A stretch of 64,000 bases of DNA from Nyssa sinensis (taxonomy: Eukaryota > Streptophyta > Magnoliopsida > Cornales > Nyssaceae), in NCBI GenBank assembly GCA_008638375.1, contig CM018046.1, forward strand, positions 1,288,501-1,352,500, given 5' to 3'. Of this stretch, positions 26,401-40,600 are shown piece after piece (the stretch's first letter is position 1; every line of letters starts with the position of its first letter). Both the position numbers and the translations under genes were made by a program. The notes beneath the pieces were generated by a model. It worked only from the letters and a program-made list of their open reading frames with translations, was not told the origin of the DNA and did not search any database.

Positions 26401-29400
26401 TTTAAGGGGTTTGCTAGTGATTGAAAAAAACTCATAGGTGCAGTTCCTGATTCCGATTACGTATCGAGTATTAACTGATATTCCCGATACCATTACATTG
26501 TGATCGTGACCGTTAAGTATCCCGATACCATGATTTAAAACCATGCTATGGATTGTTTGTATTATGGACAAACAAAACACTTTTTCTCTCCTTTTATTTC
26601 ATTTGCCATAGATAAGATGGGAAATTAAGCATGTAAAATTGTAGCTTCATTATATCTGGGGAATGGGGATAAGTAACTGAATTTGATGTTGGCATAAATG
26701 ACTTCCATGCCTTCGTTTTAATGTCACAAATTTGTATTTTTTATTATTTTTTAAAGCTTGTTTCACTTGTCTTTAGGGGTTGGAGTTGATGAATTTTCAG
26801 TATTAGAGTACTTTCATTTACCATACACTACTGAATCGTTCCAGTAACTTTACCATGTCTTTAGATTACATAGAGAAACTAGTTGATGGTATGTTTTTTT
26901 TTTTTTGATAAGTAAAGGTAAGATGTATATTAATAAAAGTGCCCAAGATGGGCAACAAGGGCAAAACCCCAAAAAGATTTACAAAGGTCTTAACGATCCC
27001 AAAAAGTCAACAAAGGAAGAGACATTAACAGGAAAAGTCTCTTTAGCCCAAAAAAATAAAAGGCGCAAAAACGCATCTATAAAGAAGGGAGCGGAGAGAT
27101 TTTCATCTTCAAAGACACGATTGTTCCTTTCCCTCCAGATACACCACAACAAACAAAGAGGGATCAGTCTCCAAATTCTCTTGATCTCTTCTGAAGGGTT
27201 GTACCCTGTCCAAGCCAATAGAAGGTCTCTGACTGAGCCAGACAAAACCCAGGAGACGCCGAAAAGAGCAAAAATGATGTTCCAATAGCTCCAAGAAACA
27301 TGGCAGCGGATGAGAAGATGATGCACCGTTTCCTCTTCCTTCTGACAAAAATAACACCTACTAGCCAAGAGGAAACCTCGCTTCTTCAAATTATCCGTTG
27401 TTAAAATAGCCTTCCAAGAGGCTTCCCATGCGAAGAAGGAGGCTTTAGAGGGGGCTTTTGAGTGCCATATGAGCTTCCAAGGGAAAAGAGTGCTTTCCAA
27501 ATAGACCAAGCTCTTGTAAAAGGAGTTGACGGAAAAAACTTTCTTATTGGGCAGCCACACCCTTTTATCCTCCCCCCTTCCGTAGCTCGGTAATTGCATA
27601 TGTGGCCAAGGAAGGTGCCCACCTCTTCTAACTCCCAATCAAGAAAATTTCTCCTAAAATGAGGAGTCCATACAAGCTTGTTCTCAACTCTCTCCAAGTA
27701 CTCGTAGACCCAAGCCTCCTTGTTGCTGGCTAGCCTGTATAAAGAAGGAAATTTTGCCCTGAGCGGCTCATCCCCATTCCAAACATCATGCCAAAACTTA
27801 ACATGGCCACCATTCCCAATGACAAAACTACACTTTTCATTGAAGCTCCTCCATTCCTGTCTGATGGAACCCCACAGACCACATCCCCGAGGCCCCTCCA
27901 CATTGCCCGAACACCATCCTCCGTTGTCGCACCCGTACTTAGCAACAATGATCTCCCTCCACAGCTCGCCATCGCTCTCTCCAAACCTCCATAACCATTT
28001 ACCTAAGAGAGCTTTGTTGAGGGTGCCCAAGTCTTTCACCCCTAGACCTCCTAGAGACACTGGTTTCTTGATAGTATCCCAAGCCACTAAATGAAACTTC
28101 CTGCGCTCTCCTTCATGACCCCATAAGAAGTCCATTTGAAGCTTCTCTAGCCTTCTACTCACTGACTTCGGCATGGAAAAAAGAGACATGAAATATGTGG
28201 GGAGGTTGGCCAAGGTGCTTTTGATAAGGGTGAGCCTGCCTCCCTTAGAAAGCAACTGACCCTTCCAACCTATCTCTAGCTGATGGTATGTTGCTGTTGG
28301 GATTGGTTTAAACTGGCTGTTCTTTTCCCTTAACTAGGCTATTTTAATTTGAAGCTAGGTAAGTGTAGTCATTTTATTCTCAAAGTGATACCTGCAGGAA
28401 TGCCACACTCAAGTTTGGCATATACATACTTGTTAGTATCATATGATATGCAATACGTATCTTATGCATGATACACATCTTTTTGCATAGTATTGCGTGA
28501 TACGCGATATGTATTTTATGATATGTTTTGATACACATGGTACATAAGATACGCGCAATCAGGCTAAACGGCATTATTTTGGCCTTTTTGTTGTTGTTTT
28601 GTTATATACATGGAAATGATCCCATTCTATGTTTTATTTGGTTTTATATTGTTTCTTTGTAATGTCTAGAAATTTTTTCTCAAATAAGAAAGAAGGAAAG
28701 TAAGTACTTTTAGAGGATAAGGATGAGGAATGAGGACATATAAGAAGTCGAAGAAGAAAAAGAAAATTAAGAATTGTTGGCATCTAATGATGATATCGAT
28801 GCCACTGAAATTAGAGATTGAGATGAATTATAAAAATGAATTATTTTGGATTTTGTCTTTAAATTTTGATATTGATGAATTATGATGTAAACTTGGATTA
28901 TTAAATTTCGGTTTAGAACTTGGTGTATTTATAAATCTTGGTACTTGTATTGTATGGAATTTAAGTTGTTTTTTTTATAAGTGGGTTGAAATTTTATTTA
29001 GATTATTTTAAGACATTGTATATATATAACACTATATATATATATATATTTATAAATATATTTAAAAAAAATTAGTGTATCTTGTGATACACGATACAAT
29101 ATTTTTGAAAAACGATACACTTTGCAATACACGTTTTGACAACAATTGAGATATAACTGTTCGCGGGGGTGTGTGTGTTTTTCCTTGTCTTTTTTTTGGG
29201 CACATGATTCTTTGGCCAAGAATGTTACTGACTGTTGCACATGAGATGCTTCAACAATTGTCTTGGGGACATTGCAAATGACCAAAAGTGAAGCACACTC
29301 AGTACAGATTCTGCAATATTTTCTGCTTCTTGTGCAGTACATAAAGGAGTGACCTACTAAATTTACATGCATATGGCTTTCTTGTTCTGTGTGTGTGTGT

Positions 29401-32400
29401 GTGTGTGCAGGCAGCAACATTAGTACTGCTGCATTAATAAGTCAAGTCCTTGACCAGTTTTGACATGTTCATGCTGCTTGCAGAAGAATTTCCCCCTGTA
29501 TGCTGATTTCTCAATTTTACCCACTATATTCAGGGAACTTATTTGTGTCATGTTTTTTTTCTTGATTTAACTGCAGGCACAGATGATGACCTTCCTCCTT
29601 CACATCAAAATAGATTTCCAAGTGGTGGCAGTGCTGCTGGGAATGGAAGATCTGCAGTTGTAGGTACTGCTCCCTTTCCGCGGATGCGTGGTGATATGGA
29701 GACCCAGATCCACCATATAGAACAAGAAGCGTATACTTCAGTCCTGAGGGCCTTTAAAGCTCAATCTGATGCCATTACTTGGGTATATAATATCATTTTT
29801 GGTGAATTCATAGTATCTAATTTTTTTTAATTATGTTTATAAGTCCTTCCTGTCATGTTTTCTTCAGGAGAAGGAAAGTTTAATTACAGAACTTAGAAAG
29901 GAGCTGAGGGTATCAGATGAGGAACACAGAGAGCTTCTGTCCAGGGTTAATTCTGATGACATTATCAGGAGGATAAGGTCCGATACTATCTCATGACATC
30001 TTTTGCTGAGAATTTTTTATCAAGTATCTCTTTGTCCGGTCAGTCACATTTTAATGGGAGTGTGTTCAATATTGTCATTAGGGAGTGGAGGAAGACAAGT
30101 GGGCTTCAACCTGGCATGCTCAGTAGTGGCCAGCCTGTTCATGACCCCGTGCCTAGTCCTACTGTTTCAGCATCACGCAAGAAACAGAAGACATCACAGT
30201 TGGTAGGTTCCTTATCCTTGGGCGCACCATCTCCAGCATTGCATCCATCGATGCAGCCATCTTCATCAGCCTTGAAACGAGGCCCTGTCTCAGGGGCAAG
30301 GGGCAAGAAGCCAAAATCAGTAAGTTGAATTGTTTTGAGCTAAGGGTTTTATATAAAAATGTTAAATTGATATCCACTTTGTTTTCCTCGTCTTCCATTT
30401 TTGGTTAACTGAGTCAGACATTGCCTGCTGCATCCTCAATGAAGTCAATGCAGTACCCTTCTACAGGTTTCAGTGGAAGGGCCCAAGTTCCCAATCGGGG
30501 TTCTTCAGGTGCCTTTGCGGTAAATGAACCTGCTGAAGCAGCGAACTTCAATCCATTAATCGGAAGGAAAGTTTGGACGAGGTGGCCTGAAGACAAAAAC
30601 TTCTACGAGGCTGTTATAACTGACTACAATCCTGTTGAGGTGTGTCTCGTTGTTGACTATGCAAAATTCCAGTATTTGGGGGCCTTGACTTAAAACCTTT
30701 TTTTTTTTTTTAATTTTTACAAACATTGCCAGGGACGGCATGCTCTGGTTTATGATATTAACACGGCAGATGAAACATGGGAATGGGTCAATCTCAAAGA
30801 GGTAAGAATGGAGCTATGTTTTCATGAGTTCTATCATTGTATATGTCCGTTTTTCTTCTTGTTAATTTTTTCTTGTGTACTTGTGAAAATATTTTATTGG
30901 ACCCTATATCATCATTATTGTTGTTGTTTTTGTTATTATTGTTTCATGAGTTCCATCATTGTATATGTCCTTTTTTCTTGTTAATTTTTTCTTGTGTACT
31001 TGTGAAAATATTTTGTTGGACCCTATATCATCATCATCATTATTGTTGTTGTTTTTGTTATTATTGTAATTTTTTTTGCGATATAGCAATATTAGAAAGT
31101 TACAGAATATTGAAATGACTGTATCTTTGTCTACTTGTATGTATGGATTTACTGATGCATATTGTTTTTAATGCCTTCATGTGAATGCTACTTCATGTTC
31201 TTTTGTTGGCTTCTTTCTGTAAGTGTGTTGTTTTATGCTTTACTTATTGCATAGATGGACACTTATCTTCATTGTTTCCCATTCATAATATAGTTGAACA
31301 ACAGAATCTAGTTTAGGATGTATTGGAATAACATGCTCTTCACATTTAAATTATTTACTTTATCACCGTGGTTCTAAGTCAAATAACCTCATATCGTGGT
31401 TGTAATTGTTTTACCACTGGCATATATTACCTCCTTTGGTTTCATTGCATAAACTTTATTGTTGACACGACCATAACTTTGTTGATGATTGTTAGATCAC
31501 CAATTACTCCAAAAGCTTTAGTTTTAGAAAATGGGCCAACAATGTATATCAAGCTCTCAACACTCCTCTTCACGTGCGACCCCGGACTTGCATGTGAAGA
31601 AACAAAGAAACCATAGATAAATGCAAAGAAGAAGAGAGTGTAAATGCAAACGGGGAATAAATGCAAATAGAGATACTTGAACCCAATTCCTCTCATAACC
31701 AAGACTCTGATACCATGTTAGATCACCAATTACTCCAAAAGCTTAAGCTGTTAGAGAATGGGCCAACAATGTATATCAAGCTCTCAACAATCATGATGAC
31801 CATTTGCACCTTGTTTGTCTTCATTATCATGTGATCATCATTTTCCACCCACCATGGCTACACTGTACTGTCATGATCATCATCTTGTTGAATTTATGTC
31901 ACAGTTGCAGCAATCTCTAATATTTGTGAAGCACTCACCTTAGAGCATGATCTGTGCTTTATACTTAAATTTCTAAGTTTTATGGTTTTATTATGATAGA
32001 CCTGTAAGCTATTGTGATGGATACTATAACTAGCATTACATAAGTTAGGTTGCCTGATACCTGATTTCTTTAACTTATCTTGGATTAACATATGATTGAG
32101 GTTACTTGTCAAAAGAGAGAAAAAAAACATATGATTCAGGAAAAAAATACAATGAGTTTTAACAGTGAAATTCCCATAAGAATGTTTCAGAGAAATAAAG
32201 TAATTGCTATTTTTCATGTCTGGTTTATCAAATCAACAACATCAACAAGATAATAACTATCATGAAGCTCTTCATGTGGAAAGCAACCATTTCTTCCTGC
32301 TGATTATCAAGATTTTAAATATGTTCTTACAAATTTGTTAGTATTTTTAGTTTTTTCTATTTTTTATATTTGTGTTCATGTACTTAACTTTTTGCATTTT

Positions 32401-34616
32401 TTCTGTTCTTTGGATGATTCATATATGCTCCAAACCTTTGGTCTCCTAACGGGAGCATTTCAGCAGTCTTGCTCTGAATTTGGTACTTCATCCTCATGCT
32501 GCTACTCACGTGGGTTGAACCTAACCCAACCCGTGCGCAATGTGTCAATTGAGTGGCATTTGCTAGTATTTAGTACTTGGGATTGTGTTTGAGTTGGAAA
32601 AACGAATCTGACCTTGATTTGGGTTGGGGATTATGGTTTTGAGCACCAAACCCAGGGTATGAATGGCAATGGGGCGGGGTGCCCCAGCCCCAACCCCAAC
32701 CCCGTTTATATTTCCCGCCCTGAACCTTGATTTTTTTTCCTAAGATAAGTTAAAACTTATTTTTTTGGGTAAGTAAATTAAAAATTTATTATAAAAATAA
32801 CTAACACAAAAAATAGTACGAGTTTAGTATAACAAACCTTGAAACTCATTTTATATAGTATAGTTTATTGGTAAAAATAATATACCTTAGGGATAAAAAT
32901 AAATTTTAAAATATAAAGGGGTGGGGGCGGGGTGACCATCCCCCGTCCCGAACCTGAATGGGTTTTTAAAAGATTACCCCAACCCTGCCTGACCTTGTTT
33001 ATGAAGAACTAGGGCTGCAACTCGGTCGGGCCAGGCCGGACTTGAGCTTTAACCATGCCTAGCCCGCGATACAAGCCATCGAGTTCGAGCCCGAGCCTGA
33101 ACCTGAAAATAACCGGAAGAGTGAACCCGAGCTCGACAAAAAATGCCTAGTATACGGTTTTTTCGAATTTTTTTCGAGCTCAGTCGGGTTTTCGGTTCTG
33201 ATTCAAGTTCGGGTTTCATGCATACTCTAAAGACAAAAAAAAAAATATTTTCAATTAAAATAGATTTAAAAAGGTTAATACAATAGATGATAAAATAAAT
33301 ATTACATGTTTAAAATATTAATAGAATGAACGGTTAAGATCATTTACATGTTTGAAATCTAACAATTCGTATTAATTGAGGTATAAAATATATGATTTTA
33401 AGTAGTGGCAATTCGGGCTCGGGTACCCGACGTCCCTGCCTAGGCCCGTCCCGATTTAAATCCGGGCTAAAAAATTCAAGTTCGGGTTGGGCTCGGGTAT
33501 CATATATTTTTGCCGAAGCCTGTAATTTCTCGGGTCGAGCTTGGGTTTACTCGCCCGACTTGCACCCCTATAAAGAACCCATTGGTAGGGTGGGTCATTT
33601 GCCATCCCTAATTCAGAGTTGTAAATAATGCTTCTTATCACATCCCAGAAAATCTAAGATCACTAGAAAACCTATTCTCTGATCTCCAGTAGCGGACTTT
33701 TTTTTTTTTTTTGGGGTTGGGGGGGGGGGGGGGGATAATATTTTTATATCTGCTTCCCTTATATATATATATTTTAAGTTGTAATTATAATGAAAGGCAC
33801 CCAAGGGGGGGACACCCATGTACAATAGAAAGAGATTCAAACTTAGGAGAGTCTCATATCGCTTTAAAAAATCTTCCAAATCACCCACCAAAGGATTGCA
33901 AGACCTTAAGAGACACAGACACGGATACGTCATGAACACGTTGAATATATTTATATGTATGTATTTATATTTTTTTATATAAGCATACAATAGAAACCTA
34001 ACATCATTTTAGTCAAAATTGGCATAAAAACATAGAAATAACAAAAATAATATTATTTTTTGATCGGTAAATATATTTCATTAAAAGGGAGCCCGAGAGG
34101 GGCAGACCCAAATATACATAGAAAAAAAGGGGATAAGGCAACAAAAATTTAAGGCCTAAGAACTCCCAAAAAACTTACAAAAGTGTTTAAGTACATAGGA
34201 TATACTTCTTTGAGCCAAAAGAAAATTAAATGCAAATATTTATCTTTCAAGTGCCATATCGGAGTCTCAATGTCTTCAAAAACTCTTTGGTTTCTCTCCC
34301 TCCGGATACTCCCTGCCAAAGAAAGAGGGGCCATTTTCCACACCTGGCTTAGATCTTTCTTTAGTCGACCCCGACCACATCTCCATCCCCAAAAAAACTT
34401 CTCTAATTGAATTCGGTAGCACCCAGCTGCAATAGAGAAAAAATTAAATTTCACATATCTCACGCGCACCTTACGATGATCAGTTGTTTCTTCTTCTTCT
34501 TTGTAACTTATTAAAATAATAAAGTCATTAAATAAAAATCAAAAACTTTTTTGTTTAATTATCAACATCCATGATTCAAATTTTAAAAACAAATTAACTA
34601 ACTATTACATAGAAAA

Positions 34617-34656
<40 letters not shown>

Positions 34657-37600
34657 CCAAAGGAGAGGAGAAGAGGAAAATAGAGGGGGAAAGACCAAAA
34701 AAAGATAAGAGAAAAGAAAACGTGTCCGGGATGTGTCTATAACCTGTTCAAAATTTTGAAAAAATAGGAAATTTTTTACATGCTTTTTTTGCGTGTCCAT
34801 AACATGTCTGACACTTGTTCAACCTGGACACTTGAGTCAAAATAGTGTGTCATTGGCAAGACCCATTAACCTATACATACAAAGTATTAAAAAAAAAAAC
34901 TACTCCCAACTCTATGCTGTGGGACTTCAAGCCTCTAAAAAATCCTTCTATTTTTTTTCTCTTCGAATACACCAAAATCGACAAAGTGGAATCACATCCC
35001 AAACTTCACATATATACCGATTTTTACACCCAATCCTCCAACTCACCAAAAGTTCAAAAACTGTTCTTGGCAAGACCCAAAGACAACTAAAAAGAGAAAA
35101 CACAAGCTGCCACTAATCTCTCACCACCTCACAATCTCGACCACCTGATCAGAAGCTCTGGATCCGTCACTGCTAATCTCTTTGTTTGACCACACTAAAG
35201 AAAAAGTCATCATTATTCTCTTCTTTCTTCTTATACTTCCAAAATCCCATTCATTGTTTTTCTGTTCAGCATTTACGGCTATGTATATCACTTATGGCAC
35301 AAGGTTTTGTAGAAGGTCTTTGTGCAATTGTTTTATATCAGGAAACAGGATTCCCTCTCGTTAGGCTTTAGTATCTATTTATAGCTTCAAAATTGGCCTG
35401 GAGTTGGGAAGCTTCAGTTAGGGGTCTGGTTGGGTTTTGCTCTGAGTAGCAGACATGAACACTATATGATGTAGATATACCGACATGACAAATCCTAAAA
35501 AAGTAAGGCATGAATATGATAAGGACACAACAATATATAGATATTATTTTTTATATGTATACATATTGTTACACAATACAAACAATATAAATGTAATTAA
35601 TTTTCTAAATTTTATACTAAAATTAGATGAAGCTTAGATAAATATCACAAAGATTAATTTGAGTATGTATACTACTACTTTGTTACTCTTTTTATTCTTA
35701 AAAATAGTGTAAAAGTGTTTATTACAAGTTTGAAATGTGGTGCCCATCTTTAGAGTGTTAATTTTTTACTTTTAACAATAGGAAAGGTAGGAAGGTTCTT
35801 GGAATGTTTATATTATTTCAAAGATTGTTGGACATGAATAATATTAAGATGTCTTTGTATTACATGTGTTTTGGGAGAGTGTGACTTGTCAACCTAGTGT
35901 TCAAAATAATAAATTTTATTTTGGAACTTAAATATATCCATAAGGTTTCATATATGTATTTAGGAGTATCTCCAAAATGTTGGTGTCCGACTAAGAAGCA
36001 TGAACACGAACATGGACACAGGACACAGATACGACATGACATAAACATGCCGACACAATTTTTTAAAAAAAATAAGACACGGACATGTTTGGGATACGCT
36101 GAATAATATATATATATATATGTTTATATATATGATCATATAATTCAATTCTAATATTATTTTAATCCAAAAGACTACCTATCAAAAATAAATATTAATA
36201 ATAAAGATCCATTCATGACAAGTTTCATTAAATTAATTAACTAAAAATTAATACAATTTTTTGGACTAATTTAGTAATACAAAATAAGCATATAAAAAAT
36301 TAAATATATAAATTGTTATTATTATTATTATTATTTTTTTTTAGATCCAACAAATAACAAAAATGAAAGTGGTATTAATAAGGAATTTTTTTAGTTCTTT
36401 TTAATAATAAATGTTAAAAATATAAATTAAACTATCGATCAATATATATATATATATATATAAATTAAACTAGTTTAAAAGATTAAATAAATACAAATAA
36501 TAATGATAAACTAACTAAATTTATCGTCAGAGGATCTGTCCACCAACTCATCACCCATTCAATAGAGCTTTAAAGAAGAAAAAAAATGTAAACTACTCCA
36601 TTATTCCACGAAACATCGAGAAGTACCTGGGTTTGTTGGTGGGTCTCTCTCCTATTGTCATCTGTCTTGTGAACATGGCCTCTTCGTCTACACTCTCTTT
36701 CTTTACCTTTCTATTGAAATTTACTTGATTCTCTTCTCTTGAATTATTTTTTTTTTATAAAACTTGAAAAATGTCCCCAAAAAATTGCCCCATATTCTTC
36801 TTCCATCATCATGTCCAACGTGTTGCAATATGTCCGAAATGTGTCCCAATGTGTCCGAAATTTTAAAAAATAAATAAAAATTGGATACTCTTTTTTAACG
36901 TGTCTGACACATATCCAAGCATGTGCAGAGCGTGTTTACGTCTCAAACATGTCGGACATTGATACTCTGCCCTAAAAGACGTGTCTGTGCTTCCTAGTTG
37001 TCTGACATGTGTTTGACATAGACAAGACACCATAGAAATATCCATGTTGACTTCCAACCTGGCCAACTCGGTTGTAATCCTCAAACCTACTTCTCTCGTT
37101 CATGCTTTCAAATGGGTGTATCATTATCATGATTTTCCCTATGATCAATGCCATTTTTATGGTCAAACATGCACAACTTTCATCTTCATATAAGTCAACT
37201 TAACTCAATAAAGTCTTCTCCCAATTGCTTCAGGTCGGTTACATGCATATCTCACCATTTTGCTCTATTTAAAAATCGTCCTCTCAATTAAACTGCATGG
37301 TATCATAATTTTTTTATATTATCTCAAGTCAATTTTGAACCATGATGCTTTTCTTTACCAGTGTAGTTACCGGTCTGTGTTGTACAAAGCTAGACCATCT
37401 TAATCAATTTTCTCTCATTTTATCTCTTATAGGTGCTGCTTCAATAATTTCATGAATGTATTCATTTTTTATTTTATCTTTTCATTTTATCATCAAAAAT
37501 ATTTATTATTCTTTTGATTACAATACCTATACGTTTACTTATTAAACAAAGAATAATGAAAAGAAATGCCACTAGTGCCATCACATCAAATTGTAATTTA

Positions 37601-40600
37601 TCAAGGTTACTCACATTTTCATTAGGAGTTGCACCCTCTTCTTTTTAATCAATTAACATATTTCTATATTGGTATTGAATTCTTTATGTATCCAAAACTA
37701 ATAATTGTTCTAACATAACAAGAGAACTTGAATGGTTTCTATTGTATGAACTAGTTTGAGTTTCAAAACATTTATATCATTTGCTACTTTATATTCCAGT
37801 CTAAATTTCCATATCATGAGTATCATTCTTATTTATTTATTTTATTGGTAAGTAACATATAATTTGATTAACAATTGCCGAGAAAGGCGCAATACTTACG
37901 CCGGGGGGGGGGGGGATTCTTCAAAATATAAGAACGATAGGCTTCAATTGCCCAAAATAAAGATATTTCAACAGTCTATCTTTTAATTTACCAAGGGAAG
38001 TTACCTCCCTTTAAAAAATCCTACTATTTCTCTCTCTCCAAATACACCGGAAAATACAAAGAGGAGTTAATCTTTATATTTTCCTAGCCCTACCATTAAC
38101 ACGAGCCCCTTGCTAAATCTTCAACAATTCCATCATCAACCAATGCAAAGCATCCAAAAAGAGAAAAGAGAAGATTCCTCAACTCCCTACAAGTGATTGA
38201 TAGATTCTTCTCCCTCTTTAACACCTTTTGGCCAATCGGAAGCCTGTTTTTTGAAGGTTTTCCAATGTCAAAATAGTCCTTGAAGCCACAATCAAAAATA
38301 AAAAAGTAACCTTTGTAGGGGGCTTTAGAGTGTCATGTAATCTTCCAAGGAAAATCCTTCACTCCTTTTCGGGCTAATTCCATGTAAAGATACTTATCGA
38401 AAATTTCCCCCCATTGCCCACCCTTCAAAGAAGCGTATCTTCCTTATCCTTGTCCAGGCAAATACAATAAAGAAGAGACATTAAGCCCACAACTTCCTCT
38501 ATCTCCCAATAGAAGAGACATTAAGCCCACAACTTCCTCTTATCTCCCAATCTTGAAAATTTCTTCTAAAGTTAGGGACCAAATAATCTCATTGTCATTG
38601 CAGTCTACAAAATCCTCAACAAAAGCTTCTCTATTAGAAGTAAATTGAAAGAGAAGTTGGAATTGATGTTCCAAGGGGGTATCCTTACGCCATTTATCCC
38701 TCCAAGACCTAATCCCCTGCCCCACCAAGATTACAAACCACAGAGGAAGTGAGATTGAAGAATTCTTTCGAATCTTTTCTCATGGACTTCCAAAGACCCA
38801 CACCATGAGGACCCTCCACCTCTTTGGAACACCACTTACCTTCCCCACAACCAAACCTAGCTTCAATAACTATCATTCATCTTTCCTTGTGTTTTTCCAC
38901 AAAACACCAAAACCATTTACCAAGAAGAGCCTATTGAAATTTGAATACCCTCAAGTCCTTCACATCCAAGCCACCTTCCCAAATTAGGGATTCTCACTTT
39001 GTCCCAATTAATGGAGGACCTTTTTCAACCTCGATTCTACCCCGCAAGAAGATTCTTTGAATCTTATCCAATTTCTTCTCCACCGACATCAGAATAGGAA
39101 AAAGGGACAAAGTATTTGGGGGGCTTCCCAAGGTACTTCTAATAAGAGTGACCAAAAACACCTTCGGAAAAGTACTTTTCCAACCAGCCAACCATTGTTG
39201 AAATCTTTCCACAACCATGTCCTAAATTTCCTTGGATTTCGAGGAAGCACTTATAGGTGAACCAAGTAGACCGAAGGAAAGGATCCAACCTTACCCTCAA
39301 AAGTTTCATGCCAACTCCTCAACCTCCCTCACATGACCAATCAGAATGATCTCACTCTTCCCCGGGCTGAGCCTCGGTACAGCCTCAAAGAACAATAAAA
39401 CACTCCTCAAGTACTGCAACTGAGATTCCTTTGCCTAGCTAAAAAATCAATGCCATCAGCAAAAGGGAAGATGGGATACTTCCACTCTAGAATCCGCTTG
39501 ACTCCCTAACTCAAATCCTAGTAACAAGCCACCCTCGACTGCTTTGGCCATCATTCTACTCAAGGCCTCAGTAACAATTACAAAAAGATTGGAAGATAAA
39601 GGGTCTCCCTGAGTCCCATTGAACTCTTGAAAAATCCTGCAAAGGATCCAATTCACGAGCACTGAGAAGGAAACTGAAGAAATGTACATTGCCACCCATT
39701 TGCTGTACAAAATAAACTGTCGATTCGTGTGGTCAGAAGCCTTTTCCAAGTCCAATTTGCAAACAAGACCCCACAGTGAACTAGTCTTCCTCGCCTCAAC
39801 ACACTCATTAGTAATAAAGACAGCATCAAGAATCTGTTTGCCACCAACAAAGGCATTTTGGCTTTTCGATACTAATTTCCCCAATAACCCCTTAAGCAAT
39901 GGGATAAGACCTTTTTCCACTAGCACTAACAGGCTCTAGCTTGGTTGGTACCTCTTCCACCTCCCCATAAGAGAGTTTAAGGGTTCAAGTCCCCTCAAGG
40001 GGCAAAGTGTGTTTTGTGTGTGAAGATTTACCTATAAAATAAAATAACATAAAAAGGACCTTTTTCCATTAGCTTGTAGACTCCCCCTACCAAGCTAGTA
40101 GGCATAAATTATTCGTGTCTTCAACTCCTCGTTTCTTTCACATGAGAGCAATAAAGGAAGTATTTAGACTGAGTTTTAAAGAACCATCCTCATGGAATTA
40201 GTGGAATGCATCCATGACATACCAACGCACCACATGACTGAGGGCTACCATGACTTCCTCTTGAGTAAAGTGAATCTCCAGCCCATTTTTGTCAGCTCAT
40301 TTAGCAAAATAAAATTCAGATTTTCCAGTATGGGTCTCTGTTGACATGTTTCAGAATGAAGCTGCTCATAGGACATGTTTATTTCCCTCCTTGGAACCTC
40401 CTCCTACTTTAAAGAAACCCCCTCAATAGTCACTCTACTAATATTATCCCCCCCCCCTCTCTTTTTCTATTTGGATTCGCTACATGATGAAAAGCTCGTA
40501 TTTTGACCCCCCTCCTTTAACCATAAAGCCTTCGATTTTTTACGCGAACTTGTTTCTTTCACCTGCCAAATTCTTCCCAACACTCCTTGCAAAGCATCCC

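Noticed and set aside
27720..28094. Plus-strand frames across the LINE
   Set aside because: Shadows of the minus-strand ORF2 coding sequence.
28998..29420. 140-codon minus-strand frame
   Set aside because: Covers GT/CA and AT microsatellites near the end of EML3 intron 1; no conserved segment.
33410..33560. GC-rich segment as a CpG-island promoter
   Set aside because: It is the TCGGGY-rich interior of the nested hAT-like MITE.
39935..40010. Possible tRNA gene (A and B boxes)
   Set aside because: No complete cloverleaf or discriminator; flanking duplication and A-rich tail show it is a SINE.
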